In this document: one piece after another, positions 15,901 to 22,341 of the stretch | Position numbering within the stretch: the first letter of the stretch is position 1 | Layout of the letters: the number at the start of each line of letters is the position of its first letter | Virus record (IMG/VR): IMGVR_UViG_3300048550_000632 | Coordinates: 1-22,341 of that record | Reading direction: 5' to 3' (one strand) | Length of the DNA stretch: 22,341 nucleotides | From: a virus | The notes under the pieces: model-generated | What the model saw: only the letters and a program-made list of their open reading frames with translations | What the model was told of the DNA's origin: nothing | Databases searched by the model: none | Translations under genes and position numbers: made by a program

Positions 15901-18900
15901 GGTCAGTCTTATCTTGAAACTGACTACGCTGATGTTTCTTTCTTTGGTGAGAAATTCTTAGGTGATTATCTTGATTTTAGACCAGGATCGAAAAAACTGT
16001 ATAGCGGTTCTGGTACTGTTTCTTCTCCAGCATTTGTTAATCAAAGATCTTTTGATTTCAAGGCAAGAAGTTTCCCAACAGCAGGAACACCACCAGCAAC
16101 TATCTTAGATATTCCTAAACTAAACAGTGTATTCAGATGTGACTTTAACTGGTATCTCTCCAGAATTGATAAAGTTTTCATGCTTCCCACCGGAGAATTC
16201 CAAGTAATTACAGGTAAACCAGCAGAGAGACCGGATATTCCTGACGATATTGTTGATGGTATGTTGCTTGCAACATTGACCCATAGACCCTACGGATTTG
16301 AACCTCATGCGGATACCGTAATTAGAAAATCAACCAATAAGCGTTATACTATGCGCGATATTGGTGCTATTGAAAAGCGTCTTTCTAATGTTGAGTATTA
16401 CACTTCACTCAATATGCTTGAGTCTGATACATTCAATACTCAAATCACAGATTCTAGTGGTAAAAATAGATTCAAAAATGGATTTATGGTTGATGACTTT
16501 ACCGATCATAGTAAGAGTGCTGTTAACAGTCAAGATTATAGAGTATCGATTGATTTAGTTACTGGTGAGTGTAGACCATCTCACTATACAACTAACGTTC
16601 CTCTTGTTTTAAACGAAACTCTTTCTACTGGATATCAAAAGACAGGTGATATCATCACACTTCCTTATACTGAGGAGTTGATTATTGAGCAAACTTATGC
16701 ATCTAGATTAGAGAATGTCAACCCATTCAATGTGTTTGCTTATATTGGTCGTATTGATTTGTCTCCATCTTCCGATGATTGGGTAGAAACAGAGCAGGCA
16801 GCAGATAATGTTATTAGTATGGAGGGCGATTTCCAATCTACCCTTAGCGAGATGAATGCAGATCAAAATGGATTTGCTCCTACTGTATGGGGTTCATGGA
16901 CGAATAGTGGTCAACCTGTTCAAACTACCACCACCGGTCCTGCATTCCGCTCTGGAAGAAGAAATTCACTTCCTGGAGGATGGGGTCGTGCAATTGACCA
17001 AAATACAACGATTACAACATCACAAAATCAGACCAGAACTGGTATTAGAACACAAGTTGTTGCGAGACTTGATAGGGAATCTATCGGCAATACTGTCATC
17101 GCAAGAACAGCAATTGCTTGGATTCGTTCTAGAAATATCGATGTGAACATTGTTCGCATGAAACCTAGAACTTCGTTCTTTTCATTCTTCGATAATAAAA
17201 GAATTGATAGCTATCTTACTCCCAAAATTATTGAACTCATTAAGGATCCCACAACAGATAGTCGCACTAACTCAACTCCTTTTGTTATTGGTGAAACAGT
17301 AACTGGTTTAAACTCTGGTTGTAAATTAAAAGTTGCTGCTCCTAATGATTACTTTAAGTGGAATCCATATGATGATACAGAACTTCCCAGTTCTTATGCA
17401 TCAACGACTGCATTTTTGAATATTGATACCGAAGCAGCTGCGGAAAGAGCAGTTGGTGACTATTACGGTAATGTTGAGGTAGGTGAAATTTTAGAAGGAT
17501 CATCTGGTGCTAGAGCAGTTGTGCAGCGTAGAAGAATTATTACGGATCGTATTGGTCAGTACAGAGGAACATTCTTCATTCCAAAAGCTCAGGGTGATGA
17601 TGTAACTACAATGCCCATTGGTCAAACTGGTTCGCAATCTACTAATCCTAGATGGGCAACTGGTACTAGAACCATGCGTTTTACTACTAGCGAAGATGAT
17701 TCTCGTACTCCAGGTTCAGTTGCTTCTGCTGCACAAACTGAATATGTTGCTAGCGGACAGATTAATACAGTTCAAGAGAATATCCTTTCCATTAGAAATG
17801 CAGAACTTGTAAGAGATACTGTAACTCAAGATCAAACTATCACATCTACTCGTACTGAAACTCGTCAGGTTGGTTGGTGGGATCCCCTCGCACAATCTTT
17901 CCTTGTAGAAGAGAAAGGTGGTGTATTCATCACATCTGTTGATGTGTTCTTCAATACTAGATCTGAAAATACTACCATCAATATGCAGATTAGGACCATG
18001 AGTAATGGTTATCCTACTACAACTACTCTACCGTTTGCTGACGTTACTATTAACCCAGAAGATGTTCAATTGTCGGATACTGGGCAGGTTGCAACTAAAT
18101 TTGTATTCGCTTCACCTGTTTATATTCCTCAGTCTGTAGAACATTGCTTCTGCTTATTCTCAGACTCTAACGAATATAAAGTTTGGATTTCGAGAATGGG
18201 TGAATTGGACATCACTGGCGATAGAACAATTTCTGAACAACCTTATGCTGGTGTTCTGTTTAAATCACAGAACGCATCTACCTGGACTGCTGATCAATAT
18301 GAAGATCTTAAGTTTAATATTTACAAGGCAAAATTTGATACTTCTGTAACATCATCGGTTGTTCTTAATAACGCTGCCTTAGATATTGGAAATAAAGGTA
18401 AAATCAAACTTTCTCCTGATGCAATTACGACGGTAATGCCTAAATTGCCTTTGGTTATGAATTCAAGTTCTCTTACCTATACAATTGGCGCGAGACTCAA
18501 GCAAGAAACAACTCTTGCTCAAGGCACTATTGTTGATATTGATGATAGCGGATCTAATTTAATTGTTACTGTTGATGATATTTCTGGTAACTGGACTGCT
18601 GGTTCTAACACTGGTGGTGTTATTTCTAATAGAGTTGTTTCATCCAAAACTGAAGCAACTATGGTTGTAGCATCTGCTTCTGGAGACTTTTCTGAAGGTG
18701 AAATTATTACTGGTGGAACATCTAATGCTACTGCGGAGGTAGTTACATGGACCAGCAGTACAAATACTCTCACTCTTAGATACATTTCCACAGAGTTCAC
18801 TGCAGGGTCACCTGGTGAAACTATCACTGGCGGGACATCAACATATACCGGAACGGTTACTAGCATCACTTATTCTGGTGACTGCGCTACTTCTTCTTCT

Positions 18901-20184
18901 GCTGTTGCTGATGCATATGTTGCAACAACACCAACATATGCTACCAGTGAGAGAAGAATTCATGTCAGACATTATAATCATGGTATGAATGATACTGATA
19001 ATAACGTTACCATTTCCGGTGCTATCTCTGAAGTATCGAATACTTATCTAACTTCGGCACTATCAGATTCTGACATGTCCATTCAAGTCAATGATGCTAC
19101 AGCATTCCATACTATTATTAATGGTGCAATTGTTTCGTCAAATAATGTTGGATACATTAAGATTGGTCCTGAAATTATATCTTATAGTGGAATTAGTAAT
19201 GATGGCAAAACAATAACTGTTAATGAACGAGGTGTAGCTGGCGGTCAATCCAACGCTCCAGCACTTTCGCATTCGGATGAAGAATCTGTTGAATGTTACA
19301 ATTTGGATGGTATTCCTCTGACGGAAATTAATAAAACACACGAATCCCTTTCAGATCCAACTCTGGATAGTTATTTCTTACCTACAACTTCATTAGGAAG
19401 ACTTGGTATTAAGTCTGGTGGCACTCGAATCTACGCAACACAAAACGTACAATATGATGTCTTAACTCCAAGCGTTCATACTGTAATTCTTCCCAAGTGT
19501 GATATTAAGGCAAGGGTTCAAACAATCACAGGAACCTCTATTAATGATGGTACGTTGTTGACTCAAAATTCATTTAGTAACACCGGTCAATTCTTTGACG
19601 TTCTTCTTAATAAGCATAACTATTTCTATACACCACAGTTAGTATGTTCTCCTATCAATGAATCATCTGAGTTGAATGGTGCCAAATCATTCAGAATGGA
19701 TCTTTCTTTGAGCAGCACTGACGAAAATGTATCTCCTATTCTTGATATGGATAGGATGTCTATTACAACAACGAGTAATAGGATTAATAGTCCATCTAAT
19801 CCCAATACCTCACTGTTAACAAATGGTGATGAGCACGCTGCCATCTATATTACTAAAGAAGCAGTATTGACTAATCCTTCAGGTGCTCTTAAGGTTATGT
19901 TTGGTGGTAAGCGTCCTCCAAACACTCACATTAAAGTGCTATATAGAGTGATTCCAACAGGATCTACGGACCCAATTAATAGTATTGGTTATCAGTTCTT
20001 CCCGACAGATGCAGAGAATGCTACCATTCCTGTAGCAACTGAGGATGAAACTTACTTTGATTATGAATACGAAGTATCTGGATTAGACTTTACTTCTTAT
20101 CAGATTAAGGTCGTATTTGTATCTCCTAATCAGGCATTGGTTCCTATGATTACAGATTTTAGAGCAATTGCACTTGCGGTATAA
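12937..20184 (+). CDS. Giant DUF4815-type baseplate/virion structural protein
   Basis: 2415 residues. The N-terminus (YYDDFDKDKNFYRVLYRPGY, then QARELTTMQSILQNQIENMG) is the DUF4815-type pattern found beside gp8 in cyanophages. SPGTAYVKGYRV near residue 350 belongs to the same region. Bead modules follow: GSLIVGKSSGARAYI (about 487), GEIVVGRTSKARARVV (about 871), VGEILEGSSGARAVV (about 1515) and GEIITGGTSNATAEVV (about 1921). A conserved block starts at WWDPLAQSF (1647) and continues through an SPVYIP strand. Further C-terminal are HYNHGM (2012-2017), an ERG module (about 2096), a GIPL-x-EINKTH motif and a beta-rich C-terminus. No catalytic motif is seen. The gene starts inside the gp8 stop (TAATG) and occupies the T4 gene 9-10-11 position. 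It is probably a baseplate-periphery protein linking to fibres; this is inferred from synteny. Confidence 0.85.
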   Translation: MAQNTNLNVTPYYDDFDKDKNFYRVLYRPGYPIQARELTTMQSILQNQIENMGSHLFKDGSMVIPGQIGYDISVQAIMLQESFLGANVEEYRSQLNDKIITGLTSGVKAKVLFSVSATESDKGYITLYVKYIESGGDDNNQDTFRNNEQLITDNEITFGTTLIEVGSPFAQLLPTDALQTGSVAYVQDGVYFIRGFFVDVPYQYILLDQYGTNPKYRVGLEILESIVTPEDDLSLNDNAAGTSNYAAPGSHRFRITTKLIKKLLTDDADKDFIELLRINGNKIEKLVDRSAYDELEKSIALRTYEESGNYVLDEFQFTMRDSVNNGYNNGVYEDGVTTAQGNVASSDMYALELSPGTAYVKGYRVRNLSPAYIDIPKSRNVNSQQNAVVGFELGNYSHVSNIYGFPNVSGSTITNNYQVVELYDDFTATPGDANGNIIGYARVASCEFVATPDATFGNTDDRYKLNLFDVQMITVMRLGGAASLSAGSLIVGKSSGARAYIIDNVIASQNVSVYQIEGAFQAGEMLTVDGLNINTVDFMHQYLYSDVRSYISRDEATTNIEFTSDIVLDNISIVKGISFTYDATGGSETIVGLQSNFATDLRPGDRIFFNETQYVTVDSINPASLNTSNMNTVFDYANQSVNVTPPGGAESPAAGTYTALLRYRGKLTDVKDANLLTEMPRSFVKSISDESMVVRRTFDSQTVASNSISITLPEGESFSSITDANYTFTVMGSTNSTYPVGDQIPIDTINSGAFGYTSFTSADRTTLQIDNLTQITSVKVTATLSKDTTQRKTKSPAKMFVMKVNKTVENKAKQNYNLTYSNLYGTRIEDQKLSLGTIDAYGVHAVYESLDDDDPVIPSVTLVEPVFFATGEIVVGRTSKARARVVDFNSSTLKLTLIYLSGTLQLGETLDGKDSNGSDISAIINDAEGSVVLGSKVITDRYNLDNGQTGFMYGTSSLVRKNGVATPTRKIKVVLDFYNHSATGDYFSGQSYLETDYADVSFFGEKFLGDYLDFRPGSKKLYSGSGTVSSPAFVNQRSFDFKARSFPTAGTPPATILDIPKLNSVFRCDFNWYLSRIDKVFMLPTGEFQVITGKPAERPDIPDDIVDGMLLATLTHRPYGFEPHADTVIRKSTNKRYTMRDIGAIEKRLSNVEYYTSLNMLESDTFNTQITDSSGKNRFKNGFMVDDFTDHSKSAVNSQDYRVSIDLVTGECRPSHYTTNVPLVLNETLSTGYQKTGDIITLPYTEELIIEQTYASRLENVNPFNVFAYIGRIDLSPSSDDWVETEQAADNVISMEGDFQSTLSEMNADQNGFAPTVWGSWTNSGQPVQTTTTGPAFRSGRRNSLPGGWGRAIDQNTTITTSQNQTRTGIRTQVVARLDRESIGNTVIARTAIAWIRSRNIDVNIVRMKPRTSFFSFFDNKRIDSYLTPKIIELIKDPTTDSRTNSTPFVIGETVTGLNSGCKLKVAAPNDYFKWNPYDDTELPSSYASTTAFLNIDTEAAAERAVGDYYGNVEVGEILEGSSGARAVVQRRRIITDRIGQYRGTFFIPKAQGDDVTTMPIGQTGSQSTNPRWATGTRTMRFTTSEDDSRTPGSVASAAQTEYVASGQINTVQENILSIRNAELVRDTVTQDQTITSTRTETRQVGWWDPLAQSFLVEEKGGVFITSVDVFFNTRSENTTINMQIRTMSNGYPTTTTLPFADVTINPEDVQLSDTGQVATKFVFASPVYIPQSVEHCFCLFSDSNEYKVWISRMGELDITGDRTISEQPYAGVLFKSQNASTWTADQYEDLKFNIYKAKFDTSVTSSVVLNNAALDIGNKGKIKLSPDAITTVMPKLPLVMNSSSLTYTIGARLKQETTLAQGTIVDIDDSGSNLIVTVDDISGNWTAGSNTGGVISNRVVSSKTEATMVVASASGDFSEGEIITGGTSNATAEVVTWTSSTNTLTLRYISTEFTAGSPGETITGGTSTYTGTVTSITYSGDCATSSSAVADAYVATTPTYATSERRIHVRHYNHGMNDTDNNVTISGAISEVSNTYLTSALSDSDMSIQVNDATAFHTIINGAIVSSNNVGYIKIGPEIISYSGISNDGKTITVNERGVAGGQSNAPALSHSDEESVECYNLDGIPLTEINKTHESLSDPTLDSYFLPTTSLGRLGIKSGGTRIYATQNVQYDVLTPSVHTVILPKCDIKARVQTITGTSINDGTLLTQNSFSNTGQFFDVLLNKHNYFYTPQLVCSPINESSELNGAKSFRMDLSLSSTDENVSPILDMDRMSITTTSNRINSPSNPNTSLLTNGDEHAAIYITKEAVLTNPSGALKVMFGGKRPPNTHIKVLYRVIPTGSTDPINSIGYQFFPTDAENATIPVATEDETYFDYEYEVSGLDFTSYQIKVVFVSPNQALVPMITDFRAIALAV

Positions 20185-20411
20185 TGAGAAAAAAAGTTCG
20201 TGAACATGAGGGATGGTTCAAAGATATGGTATCAGGAACCGTCGATTGTGGTGATACATCTCAATATGCAAAGTATATGATGTCAGTGAAATCTGACGAA
20301 AAGAAGCGTCTTGAAATGGAAGCTTTACAAAATGATGTTTCTGGTCTAAAATCTGAAATAGGTGAGATTAAATCACTCATACTAACGTTAGTTCAAAATC
20401 AAAAAGGTTAA
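20184..20411 (+). CDS. Small coiled-coil protein of unknown function
   Basis: 75 residues, unrecognised family. The N-terminal part is basic and aromatic (MRKKVREHEGWFKDMV) with CGDTSQYAKYMM. The C-terminal half is a predicted coiled coil (LEMEALQNDVSGLKSEIGEI, then LILTLVQNQ). It starts inside the stop of the 2415-residue gene (TAATG) without a Shine-Dalgarno, so translation is probably coupled. Position between baseplate and fibre genes suggests an assembly factor or small structural part, but nothing in the sequence proves that. Confidence 0.75.
   Translation: MRKKVREHEGWFKDMVSGTVDCGDTSQYAKYMMSVKSDEKKRLEMEALQNDVSGLKSEIGEIKSLILTLVQNQKG
20403..20407 (+). promoter_or_regulatory. Ribosome binding site for the 20414 gene
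   Basis: AAAGG with a six-base spacer to the ATG at 20414, lying inside the last codons of the upstream small gene. It is the only well-spaced Shine-Dalgarno-like site seen before a start in this window, and it supports this start. Confidence 0.55.
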
Positions 20412-20413
20412 TT

Positions 20414-20629
20414 ATGACAATTGAGAGAGTATCACAAGATGAAATGCTTTCTAATTTCAAGGAGAGACTTGCAGGTCTCCTTGAGGAAAACAAAAAGAAA
20501 GCGGATGAAATTAAACAAAATGAGATTACGGCACTAAAACTTCAGGGTGCTATTGAAGCATTGGAGTATTACAGTAGACCGGAACCGGAGGAGACTGCTT
20601 CACATCCTCCTGACGAAACTGAAGAATAA
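20414..20629 (+). CDS. Small acidic-tailed helical protein of unknown function
   Basis: 71 residues. A helical, probably coiled-coil region (MLSNFKERLAGLLEENKKKA, then ITALKLQGAIEALEYY) is followed by an acidic, proline-containing tail (PEPEETASHPPDETEE). The ITALKLQGAIEALEYY pattern resembles small hypothetical proteins of cyanophages, but I cannot name a family. It begins two bases after the stop of the previous small gene, has a plausible ribosome site, and ends four bases before the terminator hairpin, so it is the last gene of its transcript. A shared assembly role with the preceding coiled-coil protein is only a guess. Confidence 0.75.
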   Translation: MTIERVSQDEMLSNFKERLAGLLEENKKKADEIKQNEITALKLQGAIEALEYYSRPEPEETASHPPDETEE

Positions 20630-20632
20630 TCA

Positions 20633-20656
20633 GGGGGGCGCAATGCCCCCTTTTTT
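20633..20656 (+). terminator. Rho-independent terminator
   Basis: Perfect six-base-pair stem GGGGGC (20634-20639) and GCCCCC (20645-20650) around the loop GCAAT, followed immediately by six T residues. It lies just after the stop of the 71-residue gene and closes the gp8-containing transcript. Confidence 0.9.
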
Positions 20657-20660
20657 GTGG

Positions 20661-20668
20661 CATAAATA
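20661..20668 (+). promoter_or_regulatory. Late promoter motif CATAAATA before fibre gene
   Basis: CATAAATA followed by AC, one base off the T4 late consensus, starting four bases after the terminator T-run and ending 38 bases before the fibre-gene ATG. The terminator-promoter pair marks the fibre gene as a separate late transcription unit. Confidence 0.65.
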
Positions 20669-20706
20669 ACTTAGAAGCATTTAATCTATACGGGTTGTCG
20701 TAAAAA

Positions 20707-22341
20707 ATGGCAAATAGAATTCAACTAAGAAGAGGTGGCGCTCAGGAGTGGGCAAACGCAAACCCAACGTTGGCACAGGGCGAACTCGGGGTAGAACTTG
20801 ATACCGGTCGTCTTAAGATTGGTGATGGTGTAACCGCATGGAACTCATTGCGGTATGGAAGACCAATTGAATCAACTTCTAATACAGCAAACACTCTGGT
20901 GCAGAGAGATGCTGATGGTAATTTTGCTGCAGGTACGATCACTGCAACTTTGATCGGTAATGCTTCTACCGCAGCTAGATTGTCGTCAACTCGTCAAATT
21001 CAATTATCTACTGATATTACTGCTTCTGGTGTATTTGATGGATCTTCAAACCTCAATCTGAATGCTGAACTATCTTTAGTTCAATCGTTACCACATTATG
21101 ATGGTACAACATCACCTACTGGAACATATACAAAAGTTGTAGTTGATGCTAAAGGTAGAATTATTAATGCTTCCAACCCAAATACTATTCAAGATTATGG
21201 TCTTAGTGGAACTGTAGAGGGTCAATCAGCACAACCATATGATTTAGATCTTGCTGCGATTGCTGGTCTTACTACTACTGGTCTTCTTTCTAGAACTTCT
21301 GGTGGTGTAATGCAAACCAGAACCATTCAAGGTTCTGCTACAAGAATTGCAATTAACAATGGCGGCGGTATTGGTGGTAATCCTAGTGTTGATTTGATTA
21401 CTACTGCTGTTCAGGCAGGTGATTATAATACAGAATCATTAACTTCTATTAGTTCTGCTGGATCTAACAGCGAACCCTATGGCACAGAAACTGTAAACGC
21501 TACGAAATTTACAGTTGATGCTTATGGTAGGTTAACAAACGCTGTCAATGTGCCTATTGCTACTGCTACTGAAGGTAGTAAATATCCTAACTATGATGCA
21601 GGCACTGCTTATTCTAGATATGCAATCATTCAGAATGCATCAAAAGTATACCAAGCGATTGCAGACATCGGTGCTGGTGTTGGTGCTCCTACTCATTCCA
21701 GTGGTGATACTGGATCATGGCGTTACCTCGCGGCTGAGGCAACGGAACAGAAGGGACTGGCTAGTTTTGCACAGGAAGATTTCGACGTTGACAGCAACGG
21801 GCATGTCACAATCGCCGCAGTAGGTGTTGATAATACACAATTACAAAATAATAGAATTTCTTTTGCTGATGGAAATACAAAAGAAGATTTTGAACTTGAT
21901 CAAGAACTTACTGCAACCTCTGGATACAGAGGATTCAATTATCTTAACTATCTTAAAGTTAATGATACGAGCGGTAATCTACTCATTGGCGCTAATAATA
22001 CGGGGGACAGCGGAGCTGGCGAACTTGATGTTAATGTACGGTCGTACTTCTCTGACGCTGATATTACTCTTGACGGCGCTCTTAATCAGACACTGGATAA
22101 GACTGGGGATGGTGACCTTACCTTCCAGTTAACTCAGGATACTGCTACAAATAGAAACTTTAACATTCTGACAACTAATGCTGGTTCTGGATCCAGCAAC
22201 ATTATTATTACTGCAGAAGATACTATACAGATTAGTGCATCTGAAGCAACTGGTAAGGTCCATGTAGAGGATGCAAAATTCCAAGATAATTACATCGCCA
22301 CAACCAATGCGACGATGAATCTGGACCCTGGCGATGATCGT
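20707..22341 (+). CDS. Tail-fibre-like protein, 3' end outside window
   Basis: Partial: 545 codons, open to the window edge. The N-terminus (MANRIQLRRGGAQEW, then NPTLAQGELGVELDTGRLKI and GDGVTAWNSL) is the pattern of the small N-terminal domain of phage fibres and receptor-binding proteins (Mtd N-terminal-type). TATLIGNASTAARL and repeats with VVVDAKGRIINA or FTVDAYGRLTNA are typical fibre-shaft sequences. Residues about 291-341 (YDAGTAYSRYAII, SKVYQAIADIG, GSWRYL) resemble a small carbohydrate-binding module of CBM5/12 type. KGLASFAQEDFDVDSNGHVT follows. The 21661-21820 stretch is about 55% GC by hand count, far above its flanks. The ATG context TAAAAAATGGCA lacks a Shine-Dalgarno. Likely role: host recognition or fibre shaft; the receptor-binding tip is not in view. 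Confidence 0.85.
   Translation, partial: MANRIQLRRGGAQEWANANPTLAQGELGVELDTGRLKIGDGVTAWNSLRYGRPIESTSNTANTLVQRDADGNFAAGTITATLIGNASTAARLSSTRQIQLSTDITASGVFDGSSNLNLNAELSLVQSLPHYDGTTSPTGTYTKVVVDAKGRIINASNPNTIQDYGLSGTVEGQSAQPYDLDLAAIAGLTTTGLLSRTSGGVMQTRTIQGSATRIAINNGGGIGGNPSVDLITTAVQAGDYNTESLTSISSAGSNSEPYGTETVNATKFTVDAYGRLTNAVNVPIATATEGSKYPNYDAGTAYSRYAIIQNASKVYQAIADIGAGVGAPTHSSGDTGSWRYLAAEATEQKGLASFAQEDFDVDSNGHVTIAAVGVDNTQLQNNRISFADGNTKEDFELDQELTATSGYRGFNYLNYLKVNDTSGNLLIGANNTGDSGAGELDVNVRSYFSDADITLDGALNQTLDKTGDGDLTFQLTQDTATNRNFNILTTNAGSGSSNIIITAEDTIQISASEATGKVHVEDAKFQDNYIATTNATMNLDPGDDR

Noticed and set aside
18961-18990. HYNHGM in the 12937 protein as a metal site
   Set aside because: Only a short His/Met cluster with no partner residues recognised elsewhere in the protein; too weak to call.
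60-19844. Many minus-strand open frames of 60-140 codons within the large genes
   Set aside because: They lie entirely inside strongly supported + strand genes, have no domain pattern or initiation signal, and arise from repeat-rich AT-biased coding sequence read backwards.
21548-22132. Two tandem + strand frames (21548-21823, 21824-22132)
   Set aside because: They are shadows of the fibre gene, whose own frame is open from 20707 to the window end and translates to recognisable fibre sequence throughout.
1-22341. tRNA genes, CRISPR arrays, insertion sequences, integrase or attachment sites
   Set aside because: The window is almost wholly coding, and no cloverleaf, spacer-repeat array, terminal inverted repeat or recombinase motif was found by eye.

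Overview
The window looks like late structural-gene DNA of a T4-like marine myovirus, most likely a cyanophage of Synechococcus or Prochlorococcus; a related marine host such as SAR11 cannot be excluded. The evidence is an AT-rich sequence with every gene on the + strand, a recognisable gp8-type baseplate wedge protein, a neighbouring giant protein with the DUF4815-type N-terminus seen beside gp8 in cyanophages, T4-late-type TATAAATA promoter motifs, and very long beaded proteins built from repeats familiar from marine phage virions. Family calls come from recognising sequence patterns by eye; no database search was run.

Layout: (1) 1-5954, the 3' part of a giant repeat-rich structural protein whose start lies upstream of the window. 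(2) A late promoter motif overlapping its stop codon, then 5977-7197, a fibre-like protein ending in a cupredoxin-like domain. (3) 7204-11364, a 1386-residue protein with a second cupredoxin-like domain, a YHYH-type domain interrupted by a third, ligand-less cupredoxin-like segment, and many glycine-rich repeats. (4) A second late-promoter-like motif, then 11405-12937 (gp8) and 12937-20184 (2415-residue DUF4815-type protein), joined by a TAATG stop/start overlap. (5) Two small coiled-coil proteins, 20184-20411 and 20414-20629. (6) A strong rho-independent terminator and a third late promoter motif, then 20707 to the window end, the 5' part of a tail-fibre-like gene. Intergenic gaps are all under 80 bases, so no long non-coding stretch remains.

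Together the genes probably encode the baseplate periphery and attached fibres. gp8 is the wedge component, and the very large proteins on either side sit where T4 carries genes 7 and 9-12. Several module types recur in neighbouring genes (a GSGY-type beta repeat, an 'SGARARVV' repeat, an 'ERG' module), which suggests extensive domain shuffling.

The most interesting signal is a pair of cupredoxin-like domains in adjacent virion genes. Both keep a complete His + Cys-x2-His-x2-Met set, the ligand spacing of type 1 copper sites in amicyanin-like blue copper proteins. A third, degenerate copy has lost the ligands.
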